From positions 526,501 to 590,500 of the forward strand of contig UGTZ01000001.1 in the NCBI GenBank assembly GCA_900455085.1: a stretch of 64,000 nt of DNA, read 5' to 3'. Shown piece by piece: positions 10,355 through 18,499 of this stretch; the stretch's first letter is position 1; every line of letters starts with the position of its first letter. A program made the translations under genes and the position numbers. This DNA comes from Providencia rettgeri (lineage in GTDB: Bacteria; Pseudomonadota; Gammaproteobacteria; Enterobacterales; Enterobacteriaceae). The notes under the pieces are model-generated. The model was not told the DNA's origin, searched no databases, and worked only from the letters and a program-made list of their open reading frames with translations.

Positions 10355-12514
10355 ATGAACAAAATCAATGTGGCATGTAGCCAGGGGGTCGCAATCTATT
10401 TCACTAATCAATTTCAGTGGATAGATATTCGCGATGCACAGTTAAACAATATTGCCGCTGTCGTGTTATCTGAACAAGATGCCAACCAAGGGCTGTGGGA
10501 AAGAGTCGTTGAGAGCCAGCTGAGTATTCCGCTGTTTATCATCAGTGATAAACAGCTGCCAACCGATGAAAACTTGCCCCCGTATTTAACGGCGCTATTA
10601 GCACCCGCCCCCGCTGCTCGTGAAGAAAATAGTCGGCAATTGCTCGATGCTGCTAACCAGTATCTTGAGCAGTTATTACCGCCATTTTTTGCCCGAATGA
10701 TGGATTATGCTGCGGGTCATAATGTCACTTTTGCCTGTCCGGGGCACCAAGGCGGGCAATTTTTCCGTCGCCACCCTACGGGGGAGCAATTTTACCAATT
10801 TTATGGTGAAAACCTATTTCGTACCGATTTATGTAATGCGGATGTGGCAATGGGGGATTTGCTGATCCATGAAGGGGCAGCCAAGGAAGCCCAAAAATTT
10901 GCCGCTAAAGTCTTCAATGCGGATAAAACCTATTTTGTGTTAAATGGCACGTCATCCTCCAATAAAGTGGTGTTAAATGCACTGCTAACACCGGGTGACT
11001 TAGTGCTGTTTGACCGCAATAACCACAAGTCGAACCATCATGGTGCGTTGATCCAAGCGGGCGCCACTCCTGTTTACCTTGAAACCGCTCGAAATCCGTT
11101 TGGCTTTATTGGCGGTATTGATGCCCATTGTTTTGACGAAAGCTATTTGCGCGGGCTCATCCAAGAAGTGATGCCGGAAAAAGCCCAAGCTGCTCGCCCG
11201 TTTCGTTTAGCGGTGATCCAGCTCGGCACTTATGATGGTACTGTGTATAATGCGAGGCAAGTTGTTGATAAAATAGGTCATTTATGTGATTACATTTTAT
11301 TTGATTCCGCATGGGTGGGGTATGAGCAATTTATTCCCATGATGCGCCAGTGCTCGCCATTGCTACTTGAATTAAATGAGAACGACCCCGGGATCATGGT
11401 CACTCAGTCGGTTCATAAACAACTGGCTGGTTTTTCTCAAGCGTCACAAATCCATAAAAAAGATAATCATATCAAGGGGCAAGAGCGTTTTGTTTCACAC
11501 AAAAAGCTCAATAATGCGTTTATGATGCACGCGTCAACCAGCCCGTTTTATCCCTTATTTGCCTCTTTAGATGTCAATGCACGTATTCACCAAGGTGATG
11601 CAGGCAAAATGATGTGGATGGACTGTGTGAAAGTGGGGATTGAGGTAAGAAAATCGATATTTCAGCACTGCCGCTATTTTAAGCCTTTTGTGCCTGAAAT
11701 CGTAGATAGCAAGTTATGGCATGAATATCCTACGGAGCAAATCGCGGCTGAGCAGCGCTTCTTTAACTTTATACCGCAAGAACGTTGGCATGCATTTGAG
11801 GGTTATGCACAGGACCAATACTTCGTTGACCCCTGCAAATTGATGCTAACGACTCCGGGTATTGATGTTGAAAGTGGAGAATATGAATCTTTCGGTGTTC
11901 CTGCAACGATTCTGGCTCACTTTTTACGTGAACATGGTGTGATCCCTGAAAAATGTGACTTAAATTCAATTCTGTTTTTATTAACCCCAGCAGAAACACA
12001 TGAAAAACTGGAACTGCTAGTATCTCATTTAGTCCGCTTCGAACAGTTATTGGATGAAGATGCGTTATTAGAGGATGTATTGCCTTCTGTTTATCTGCGT
12101 TATCAAGAACATTATCAAGGTTATACATTACGCCGTTTATGCCAAGAAATGCACCAGCTCAGCGTTAATGACAATATTAAACAGCTGCAAAAAGAGATGT
12201 TCCGTAAAGCTCACTTCCCTGAAGTGAAAATGGCACCTCAGCAGGCACATTTAGAATTTATTCGTGGTAACTGTGAATTATTGCCATTGGATGAATTAGA
12301 AGGCCGTATTGCTGTTGAAGGGGCATTACCGTACCCTCCAGGCGTATTGTGCGTTGTGCCTGGGGAAGTATGGTCAGGGCCAGTACTGCGCTATTTCAAG
12401 GCACTAGAAACTGGTATTAATGCATTACCGGGTTTTGCGCCGGAGTTACAAGGTGTTTATATTTCAAAAAATGAAGGTGAGAAAAAACGAGTCTATGCGC
12501 ATGTTTTAAAATAA
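10355..12514 (+). CDS. speC: Ornithine decarboxylase
   Basis: PLP-dependent fold-type I decarboxylase making putrescine from ornithine. It has 719 residues against 711 in E. coli SpeC, and long identical blocks such as DRNNHKSNHHGALIQAGATP and FDSAWVGYEQFIPMM. The PLP lysine is K355 in TQSVHKQ. The N-terminal wing domain, the large catalytic domain and the C-terminal domain (EGALPYPPGVLCVVPGE) are all present. A TTG 14 codons upstream also opens the frame, but ATG 10355 begins the natural MNKINVA. No potE antiporter is adjacent, so this is the stand-alone biosynthetic form rather than the acid-inducible speF-potE pair. Confidence 0.93.
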   Translation: MNKINVACSQGVAIYFTNQFQWIDIRDAQLNNIAAVVLSEQDANQGLWERVVESQLSIPLFIISDKQLPTDENLPPYLTALLAPAPAAREENSRQLLDAANQYLEQLLPPFFARMMDYAAGHNVTFACPGHQGGQFFRRHPTGEQFYQFYGENLFRTDLCNADVAMGDLLIHEGAAKEAQKFAAKVFNADKTYFVLNGTSSSNKVVLNALLTPGDLVLFDRNNHKSNHHGALIQAGATPVYLETARNPFGFIGGIDAHCFDESYLRGLIQEVMPEKAQAARPFRLAVIQLGTYDGTVYNARQVVDKIGHLCDYILFDSAWVGYEQFIPMMRQCSPLLLELNENDPGIMVTQSVHKQLAGFSQASQIHKKDNHIKGQERFVSHKKLNNAFMMHASTSPFYPLFASLDVNARIHQGDAGKMMWMDCVKVGIEVRKSIFQHCRYFKPFVPEIVDSKLWHEYPTEQIAAEQRFFNFIPQERWHAFEGYAQDQYFVDPCKLMLTTPGIDVESGEYESFGVPATILAHFLREHGVIPEKCDLNSILFLLTPAETHEKLELLVSHLVRFEQLLDEDALLEDVLPSVYLRYQEHYQGYTLRRLCQEMHQLSVNDNIKQLQKEMFRKAHFPEVKMAPQQAHLEFIRGNCELLPLDELEGRIAVEGALPYPPGVLCVVPGEVWSGPVLRYFKALETGINALPGFAPELQGVYISKNEGEKKRVYAHVLK

Positions 12515-12564
12515 ATTTCTGAATATTCAGATATTAAGCATAGATTTTACCTTGCTAGCTCGTT

Positions 12565-12600
12565 AAATTGGGGTCAGTGCCATTTCTGACTCCAATTTTA
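12565..12600 (+). terminator. Terminator between speC and the nucleoside hydrolase
   Basis: A stem of 13 pairs with one G:U (12565-12577 with 12586-12598) and an eight-base loop, ending in TTTTA. It lies just ahead of the hydrolase ribosome site. Confidence 0.7.
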
Positions 12601-12612
12601 ATAAGGTAAGGT

Positions 12613-13548
12613 ATGAGCAAAAAAATAATCCTCGATTGTGATCCCGGCCATGATGACGCTATCGCGTTATTACTGGCTTATGGTAACCCTGACATTGAAT
12701 TATTGGCGGTAACAACCGTTGCTGGCAATCAAACCCTCGAAAAAGTGACTCATAATGCACTGGCTATCGCTGAAATAGCGAAAATTACGGGTATTCCCTT
12801 TGCTGCTGGCTCGGTACGTCCTTTAGTTCGGGAAATTGAAGTTGCGCCTGACATTCATGGGGATTCAGGGCTTGATGGGCCTGTACTACCGACACCAACA
12901 TTGCAGCTTGATGAGCGACATGCCGTTTCACTGATTATCGAAACCATTATGTCTCACCCGCCTAAAACAGTAACTTTAGTGCCTACTGGCGCATTAACCA
13001 ATATTGCGCTTGCTGCTCGTCTTGAACCGCGCATTGTCGAGCGAGTTAAAGAAGTGGTGCTGATGGGTGGGGGCTATCATGTTGGGAATTGGAGTGCGGT
13101 AGCTGAATTTAATATCAAAATTGACCCAGAAGCGGCTCATATTGTTTTCAATGAGAAATGGCCGTTAACCATGGTGGGCTTAGACCTTACCCATCAAGCG
13201 TTAGCAACTCCTGATGTGGTGAATGAAATTGCTGCGATTGGCAGTGATTGTTCGCAGTTTGTCGTCGAACTACTGGATTTCTTTGGGAAAATGTACAAGC
13301 AGGCCCAAGGCTTCGATGCGCCGCCAGTACATGACCCTTGTGCGGTTGCTTATGTTATTGACCCTAGCGTAATGACCACACAAAAAGTCCCAGTGAATAT
13401 TGAACTGACCGGAACGCACACGTTAGGCATGACAGTGGCTGATTTCCGCCATCCGGCTCCTGAAAATTACCATACTCAAGTTGCCGTTAAATTAGACCAT
13501 CATAAATTCTGGCAGTTAATTATCAAGGCATTAAAAAATATTGGGTAA
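12613..13548 (+). CDS. Inosine-uridine nucleoside hydrolase family protein
   Basis: A 311-residue nucleosidase that cleaves ribonucleosides to base and ribose. The calcium-binding aspartate cluster DCDPGHDDA lies at residues 8-16, with the family motifs VAGNQT, IHGDSGLDGP, MGGGYHVGNW, AEFNIKIDPEAA and VHDP. Length and motifs match RihA/RihB. Identity to either is spread, so I cannot say whether pyrimidine, purine or both nucleosides are used. A DUF6882-like gene follows three bases later, presumably in one transcript. Confidence 0.9.
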   Translation: MSKKIILDCDPGHDDAIALLLAYGNPDIELLAVTTVAGNQTLEKVTHNALAIAEIAKITGIPFAAGSVRPLVREIEVAPDIHGDSGLDGPVLPTPTLQLDERHAVSLIIETIMSHPPKTVTLVPTGALTNIALAARLEPRIVERVKEVVLMGGGYHVGNWSAVAEFNIKIDPEAAHIVFNEKWPLTMVGLDLTHQALATPDVVNEIAAIGSDCSQFVVELLDFFGKMYKQAQGFDAPPVHDPCAVAYVIDPSVMTTQKVPVNIELTGTHTLGMTVADFRHPAPENYHTQVAVKLDHHKFWQLIIKALKNIG

Positions 13549-13551
13549 TCA

Positions 13552-14025
13552 ATGGATAATGAAATAGAACAAATGCCTTATGAGGCATTAATTGAACGTA
13601 GCATGAATGCGTTACAGGCCAAAAACCAATTTCATTGTGATACATGGAAATTAGATGAAGCAGATTGGTCAGTAAACCAAGACGAAGGAACCATTATATT
13701 TCATGCACCTGATAATCTTATGGCAACAGCGCCGGTGCAAATTGTTGGTACATATGACCAAAGCCAAGGTAGTTGGATGTGGAGTTGGGCAAACAGTTCT
13801 ATCGACAACGCTTTAACGCAAGATGCAATCGCGGTGAAAGCTTATGGCGAGCGGAAAGACAACACATTATTAACCGCCCGCATTAGTCAAATCGAAGAGT
13901 ATGATGCATGGCAATTAACGGCATTAACCTGCGAACTCAATAGTCAACAAGGGGTATACCGTGGAATTGCGGGGCATACTTTGATCTTTATGACATTTGG
14001 TGAGGTTTCTCTTCAGCAAATTTAG
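13552..14025 (+). CDS. DUF6882-like protein
   Basis: A 157-residue soluble protein of unknown function. The phrases QIVGTYDQSQGSWMWSWANSSI, split over residues of about 65-85, and a C-terminal YRGIAGHTLIFMTFGEV match what I recall of the DUF6882 family. It starts three bases after the nucleoside hydrolase stop, so co-transcription is likely, but no functional link is evident from the sequence. A strong terminator follows. Confidence 0.6.
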   Translation: MDNEIEQMPYEALIERSMNALQAKNQFHCDTWKLDEADWSVNQDEGTIIFHAPDNLMATAPVQIVGTYDQSQGSWMWSWANSSIDNALTQDAIAVKAYGERKDNTLLTARISQIEEYDAWQLTALTCELNSQQGVYRGIAGHTLIFMTFGEVSLQQI

Positions 14026-14035
14026 GTTGTATCGG

Positions 14036-14065
14036 TGCCTTATCTCCTCTCGATAAGGCATTTTA
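14036..14065 (+). terminator. Terminator after the DUF6882 gene
   Basis: TGCCTTATC/GATAAGGCA stem with a seven-base loop followed by TTTTA; an outer GGTGC/GCACC pair extends it. Confidence 0.8.
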
Positions 14066-14387
14066 GCACCGTTATTCCATTAGCCTGTCCGTTATGCTTA
14101 GTTTCTTTTTCAATGTGGAACTTGCTATCAGCTGCAACTCCAGAATTGGCTGAGCAAATTATTGAATTGTTGAATAGCTAACTCATCATCGATGGTTGGA
14201 TCGATGTATTTCGCCACTTAGCCATCAATAAATCTTTTTCTTATTCCTCTTATATTCATATTGTTCAATTTAATTGAATTAGATGAGCGATATTATTAGC
14301 TTTAACCTAAATGTCATTACCCGTAAGATACCTTCATCGCAGACAACAAGGGTTGTCTCATCGAATACTAAGTGAAGGAATTAGACT
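14066..14387. other. Non-coding interval upstream of the BhsA-like gene
   Basis: About 320 AT-rich bases without a recognisable gene. A short frame at 14113-14181 ending ...LAEQIIELLNS reads like a protein C-terminus and may be the relic of a lost gene, but 22 residues are too few to identify. The 3' half should hold the promoter of the downstream peptide; I see no convincing -35/-10 pair. Confidence 0.4.
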
Positions 14388-14597
14388 ATGAACATGTTAA
14401 AAACTTTGATGACAGCTTCTGTATTATCTTTCGTTGCATTTGGTGCATCAGCAGCAACAATCACTGCAACAGGTGATACGCTGGCTTCAACAGAAGCAAA
14501 AATTGCAGCTAAAGCTAAAGCAGCCGGTGCAGACAGCTATACAATTACCAGCGCTCGTATGGGGAATTTTGTCACAATGAGTGCTGAAACCAAATAA
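14388..14597 (+). CDS. BhsA/McbA-like periplasmic stress peptide (DUF1471)
   Basis: A 69-residue precursor. Residues 1-22 form a signal peptide ending ASA. The mature part has the small alpha-beta YdgH/BhsA/McbA fold pattern (ATITATGDTLASTEAKIAAK, then GADSYTITSAR). Family members are periplasmic and stress- or biofilm-related. Single gene preceded by AAGGA. Which paralogue it is cannot be decided from so short a sequence. Confidence 0.8.
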   Translation: MNMLKTLMTASVLSFVAFGASAATITATGDTLASTEAKIAAKAKAAGADSYTITSARMGNFVTMSAETK

Positions 14598-14734
14598 CAA
14601 ATTGTGTGAATTCATCTTATTGAAATATTTTTGATGAAAAGTGGTGTTTTAGGATCAGTAAGTAGATTAAATGCCACTTTTATTTTATCTGAACCAATAT
14701 AGAGTACTTTTCTAATCATTGAGGAGTCGTTGAT

Positions 14735-15361
14735 ATGAGCTTTAAATATAACCGCCTAGATAAAGATAATGCAGCTGTATTACTTGTTGACCATCAAACG
14801 GGTTTGTTATCGCTAGTTCGTGACCAAGATCCGGACAAATTCAAAAATAGCGTGTTAGCGCTAGCCGATCTGGCAAAGTATTTTAACTTACCAACTATTT
14901 TGACGACATCTTTTGAAGATGGTCCTAATGGCCCATTAGTTCCTGAATTAAAAGAAACCTTTCCAGATGCGCCTTACATTGCCCGTCCAGGTCAAATCAA
15001 CGCGTGGGATAACGAAGAGTTCGTCAAAGCGGTTAAAGCCACAGGTAAAAAACAGCTAATCATTGCCGGTGTTGTGACAGAAGTGTGTGTGGCATTTCCT
15101 GCACTATCTGCACTGGAAGAAGGCTATGAAGTTTTTGTTATTACTGATGCCTCAGGTACATTTAACCCAATAACACGTGATGCCGCATGGGATAGAATGT
15201 CAAAAGCAGGGGCTCAACTGATGAGCTGGTTTGGTGCTGCTTGTGAATTACACCGTGATTGGCGTAATGATGTGGAAGGTTTAGGAACGTTGTTCTCAAA
15301 CCATATCCCTGATTACCGTAACTTAATGACTAGCTATGCACTGCTTTCTGCGAAAAAATAG
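14735..15361 (+). CDS. ycaC: YcaC-type isochorismatase-family hydrolase
   Basis: A 208-residue cysteine hydrolase, same length as E. coli YcaC and nearly identical over long blocks (FNLPTILTTSFEDGPNGPLVPEL, here residues 50-72). Catalytic residues visible are D19 (LLVDHQTG) and C118 (GVVTEVCVAF). The physiological substrate of YcaC is not known. GGAG lies upstream of ATG 14735. It is the last intact host gene before the prophage. Confidence 0.92.
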   Translation: MSFKYNRLDKDNAAVLLVDHQTGLLSLVRDQDPDKFKNSVLALADLAKYFNLPTILTTSFEDGPNGPLVPELKETFPDAPYIARPGQINAWDNEEFVKAVKATGKKQLIIAGVVTEVCVAFPALSALEEGYEVFVITDASGTFNPITRDAAWDRMSKAGAQLMSWFGAACELHRDWRNDVEGLGTLFSNHIPDYRNLMTSYALLSAKK

Positions 15362-15573
15362 TGCGTGACTGAGTATTAAAATGACATAATTGGTTTATAA
15401 ATCCTCGGTATGACATTGCTCATATCGGGGGTTATTTCGTTAATTTAACCAAGTCCAGCCACTCGTTTTCGTCATCATCGCACTTAGTTCGCTCTATGTT
15501 ATAATAGCCTATTGTTTTTGCTTGGCTCCTTGCTTTTGGAGCTATCCATTTGATTTTAATACACAAGAACACC

Positions 15574-15660
15574 ATGCATCAAAATACCTCAAAACAAGGC
15601 TATACCAACCTAAACCGATTTTCCGTTGCCCCTATGCTCGATGGGATGCACTGCAATTAA
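15574..15660 (+). pseudogene. dusA: Host dusA 5' stub left at the phage attachment site
   Basis: ATG 15574 opens a 28-codon frame whose residues NRFSVAPMLD match the DusA N-terminus, after which the frame passes into phage DNA and stops. It is the original start of tRNA-dihydrouridine synthase A, cut off from its body by the insertion. The remaining gene, with a phage-supplied start, lies at 61081-62119. The host promoter region upstream (15380-15573) is retained here. Confidence 0.85.
15619..15646 (+). other. attL core (dusA copy)
   Basis: These 28 bases match the attR copy at 61162-61189 at 26 positions, with uninterrupted identity over TTTTCCGTTGC and CCTATGCTCGAT. Host dusA lies to the left and phage sequence to the right. 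Confidence 0.75.
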
Positions 15661-15736
15661 ATATCAATAAGTTATAAAGTTATGGTGCGCTATTGGTGCC
15701 CTTATGTATTGGGTTTTTATTGATATATTAATGAAG

Positions 15737-15742
15737 TATAAT
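15737..15742 (+). promoter_or_regulatory. Possible promoter of the GHKL/DUF4325 pair
   Basis: A perfect TATAAT lies 42 bases before the chosen start. The matching -35 region is only T-rich, so the promoter is weak on sequence grounds, and the host dusA promoter at attL could also read into the pair. Confidence 0.3.
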
Positions 15743-15784
15743 GGTTTAAATTTACTTTATAATTATATTAATATGGGGATTATA

Positions 15785-16780
15785 ATGGGCTTGATGTTGC
15801 TAGATGCGTTAAGAGACATTCCGACAGAGTACTATGATGAGGAATATAACAGCATCACTCTTCCCCAAGATCATTTATTCCCTGGTTTTATAACGGTTCT
15901 CGCAGCTTTTTGTAAAAAAAATAAAATATCTGAAAGAGATTTTGATACTGCAGGTCCAGATCAATCAGGTTATTTGAGAGCGATTGAGTACTATAAAACA
16001 TTATGGGGTATTGATAATTACGGCCCAATAAGAGTAAATCAAGGAAAGAATTACAGCGGTTTGGCTCATCTAGATAATGAAGAGCAGGTTGACTCGGCAA
16101 CAACATGTATTAATAGTTGTATTAGGGCTTTTATTCAAGGATGTAAAACCCCACCACCAGGGCTTCAGGAATTACTTTTCGTTGTTGGTGAATTACATGA
16201 CAATGTATGGTCGCATGGTAAAGCATCTGGTTTTTCATTAGCACAAAAAACAAAGAATCCTTTGAATAGAAATGACTATATAATCGAGTTTGCCCTAGCG
16301 GATCATGGTTATGGGTTTTTATCAGAACTGAAGCGTTCAAAATTAACTGAGCGTTTTAATATAGTTTCACATAGAGATGCTTTAGATTGGTGTCTGAAAG
16401 AAGGTAATTCTTCTAAGCATGCCGATCTATATGATGGATGGGAACAGAGTGTTCCTCGTGATTTTAATGGGTATGCATTTTCTTCATCTGTTAGTGTAAG
16501 AGATGATGATAACAATCACCAAGGATTAGGTTTAGCACATTTAATTAAACTAGTTGAAAAATATAATGGTGAGTTACAGATAGCATCCGGTGACGTTTGT
16601 CTTGTGATAAATGGGCACGAAAGAAATTATGTAGATCTTCCTGTGGACTGGAAAGGTGTAGCAATTTCATGTAGACTAAGTTTAGAAGAGTTATCTAATA
16701 ATAAAAATGAAATGGATGTTGAGGCAGACGATGATGAACTGTTTCAAATAATGACTCTACTTCAGAGCGGAGATATTTAA
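15785..16780 (+). CDS. GHKL-type ATP-binding protein, phage accessory gene
   Basis: A 331-residue protein whose C-terminal half shows the Bergerat-fold ATP-binding motifs. The N box has E136 and N140 in GELHDNVWSHG, the G1 box is ADHGYGF (D173, G175, G177), and the G2 box is HQGLGLAHL (residues 245-253). The N-terminal 120 residues resemble nothing I recognise. I chose ATG 15785 because GGGG lies six bases upstream; frames open from 15704 but lack ribosome sites. The next gene starts after one base and encodes a STAS-like protein. An ATPase paired with a STAS-like partner recalls SpoIIAB/SpoIIAA-type partner switches, but no kinase activity can be inferred. Position beside attL, low GC and its own terminator suggest lysogen-expressed cargo, possibly anti-phage. 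Confidence 0.75.
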   Translation: MGLMLLDALRDIPTEYYDEEYNSITLPQDHLFPGFITVLAAFCKKNKISERDFDTAGPDQSGYLRAIEYYKTLWGIDNYGPIRVNQGKNYSGLAHLDNEEQVDSATTCINSCIRAFIQGCKTPPPGLQELLFVVGELHDNVWSHGKASGFSLAQKTKNPLNRNDYIIEFALADHGYGFLSELKRSKLTERFNIVSHRDALDWCLKEGNSSKHADLYDGWEQSVPRDFNGYAFSSSVSVRDDDNNHQGLGLAHLIKLVEKYNGELQIASGDVCLVINGHERNYVDLPVDWKGVAISCRLSLEELSNNKNEMDVEADDDELFQIMTLLQSGDI

Positions 16781-16781
16781 A

Positions 16782-17120
16782 ATGAGTAACGTTAATATAA
16801 AGCTTCCAAGAGGAGATTTGGCTTCGCGTCGATTAGCCATACCAAGACGTTACCAAATCGAAGAAGCAATCAACGGTAGTAATACCGTTTTTTTAGACCT
16901 ATCAGAGGTTGAATCTATATCTGAATCTTACGCTGATGAACTATTTGGCGTATTAACTGTTAAATACGGTCATGAAGCAGTATTGCAGAAAGTCAAGATT
17001 AGTGGTGCACCTAAGTCTGTAGTAAAAAATATTGCTATCGTTATACAGCGTAGAAAAAATGAAATGTTGAAAAAGAGTGTCAGTGTAGGTTCTAGTTTTT
17101 CCTATCTTGCTACATGTTAA
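16782..17120 (+). CDS. STAS-like DUF4325 protein, partner of the upstream ATPase
   Basis: A 112-residue protein with the DUF4325 core FLDLSEVESISESYADELFG around residues 37-56. It has the alternating strand-helix pattern of STAS domains. It follows the GHKL gene by one base and is closed by a strong terminator, so the two form an operon. DUF4325 proteins are often found beside GHKL ATPases in mobile elements; no biochemical role is known to me. There is no membrane segment, hence it is probably cytoplasmic and probably binds its neighbour. Confidence 0.75.
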   Translation: MSNVNIKLPRGDLASRRLAIPRRYQIEEAINGSNTVFLDLSEVESISESYADELFGVLTVKYGHEAVLQKVKISGAPKSVVKNIAIVIQRRKNEMLKKSVSVGSSFSYLATC

Positions 17121-17143
17121 TACGTTGAATAATAGTAAAAAAG

Positions 17144-17168
17144 AAGCCGGCCTGTTGCCGGCTTTTTC
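17144..17168. terminator. Bidirectional terminator between the cargo pair and the leftward operon
   Basis: AGCCGGC/GCCGGCT stem with a five-base loop, flanked by an A-run on the left and TTTTT on the right. It serves the GHKL/DUF4325 operon and the leftward early operon. Confidence 0.85.
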
Positions 17169-17418
17169 ATTTTATAGCATTTAATTCTTTAGCCGCTTCA
17201 TTTCTTTGTTTGTCTATCCATTCAGCTAAATCACTGATATGAACAAGCCTAGGAGTTTTTTGGCTTCGAGTATCTCTATATGTTGGGAAGGGTAATTTAC
17301 CTAAAGTTGCCTGTCTGTCCGCATATGATGGCGTTAGATTTAAAAATTTTTCAGCGACAATCGAAAGCGGTATTTGTGAGGTTTCAAATTCAGCCATAAG
17401 TAAAAACACTGTGTTCAT
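17167..17418 (-). CDS. PrtN-like pyocin-activator family protein
   Basis: An 83-residue protein starting MNTVFLLMAEFETSQIPL with a C-terminal VHISDLAEWIDKQRNEA, the signature of the PrtN family. PrtN activates pyocin genes in Pseudomonas. In enterobacterial prophages members lie at the attachment-proximal end of the early operon, where an excisionase would be expected, so a recombination-directionality role is an alternative. ATG 17418 is preceded by GGAG; the upstream reading to 17442 is not needed. Confidence 0.7.
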   Translation of the reverse strand: MNTVFLLMAEFETSQIPLSIVAEKFLNLTPSYADRQATLGKLPFPTYRDTRSQKTPRLVHISDLAEWIDKQRNEAAKELNAIK

Positions 17419-17455
17419 ATTTATCTCCACTATCTGCCGCATACAGATTTAAAAA

Positions 17456-18028
17456 TTAAATATCGTCGTTAACTGGTTTAATTAAATGCTGGTGGATAAT
17501 AGACACATACTTAGCTTGATGGATTGCATCAGCTAATGCGTTGTGTTGTTCTCCTTCAAATTCGAGCGCACGCTTAGGATCAATACCAGCACTGCGACCA
17601 AGTTCTACAATGGTGCGAACATCACGGTTATTATAAAATTTCCAGAATGGCTCTAAATCACATACGTTATAGGCATTAGCTAAAACAACATTGTCAAAAT
17701 CACTACCATTACCCCAGACGCAAACTTTATTCGATAAATGCTCTTCAGCAAACATAGACAAACATGTAAGCGTATACATAATAGGCTCTGCGCGCTCATC
17801 AACAATAGCGGCTCTTGCTTCACTGCTTTGCTTCATCCACCAAAGAACGGTATCGGCATCAATATGAAGCCCAACGCGCTCACAACTCGTTAAATCAACC
17901 GTACGGTAGAAAGTAGGACCAATTTCACCCGTTGACGGCTCAAAAGCTACCGCACCAATAGAAACAATAGCGGCATTACCTTTATTGCTCATAGTTTCTA
18001 GATCTACCATTAAGTGTTTATATTTCAT
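17456..18028 (-). CDS. DnaQ-like 3'-5' exonuclease
   Basis: A 190-residue DEDDh-type nuclease of the Rv2179c-like/exonuclease VIII-like group common in phages. Metal ligands are visible: D9 and E11 in MVDLETM, an aspartate in WGNGSDFDN, and the final H-x4-D in EQHNALADAIHQAKY. No other domain is present. It lies in the leftward early operon, where it may process phage DNA or RNA; the substrate is not deducible. Confidence 0.85.
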   Translation of the reverse strand: MKYKHLMVDLETMSNKGNAAIVSIGAVAFEPSTGEIGPTFYRTVDLTSCERVGLHIDADTVLWWMKQSSEARAAIVDERAEPIMYTLTCLSMFAEEHLSNKVCVWGNGSDFDNVVLANAYNVCDLEPFWKFYNNRDVRTIVELGRSAGIDPKRALEFEGEQHNALADAIHQAKYVSIIHQHLIKPVNDDI

Positions 18029-18037
18029 TGTTGGGCC

Positions 18038-18499
18038 TTATTTATCTAATTTATATAGTGGTGTGACTTTAAGTGGTGAACCATGAGATTGAAAATGGAT
18101 ATCAATATTTTCAGATGCAATCGCATCAGTTGTGAATTGCATTTTCTCATCATGAAAAACAGGGTACATCCAAGCTACAGGCTGCAATTTATTAATACGC
18201 TCTAATTCTTGTTTCATTTCAGAGCATTTATCCGCTAACTTAACTACTAAACGGATTAGTTTTGAGTTTTCTTGCTCCACTGTATCAAGTAACTTGTGCC
18301 ACTCCGCATCATCAGCACAGAAGGCTTCTATCAATTTAGTGCTATCTTCGTTTGCTTGAGATATTTTCTCAACATGCTCACACAGATCAATTAACTGGTC
18401 ACTCCATACAGAACATTTTGCAATTTGATATCTACGGGTTAATAACGCATCTGCTTTCAATTCTTTGGCTAATTCAAGCATTTCATTATTCATAATCAC
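18038..18499 (-). CDS. Ea22-like phage protein
   Basis: 153 residues. The middle is a heptad-rich helix (LLDTVEQENSKLIRLVVKL) and the C-terminus has the pattern QPVAWMYP...VTPLYKLDK that closes many Ea22-type and related early phage proteins. Function unknown. The GTG at 18499 overlaps the previous stop as GTGA, suggesting translational coupling; an ATG at 18493 is the alternative start. Confidence 0.6.
   Translation of the reverse strand: MIMNNEMLELAKELKADALLTRRYQIAKCSVWSDQLIDLCEHVEKISQANEDSTKLIEAFCADDAEWHKLLDTVEQENSKLIRLVVKLADKCSEMKQELERINKLQPVAWMYPVFHDEKMQFTTDAIASENIDIHFQSHGSPLKVTPLYKLDK

Noticed and set aside
11769..12128. 119-codon minus-strand ORF inside speC
   Set aside because: Lies wholly within conserved SpeC coding sequence; composition typical of an antisense shadow.
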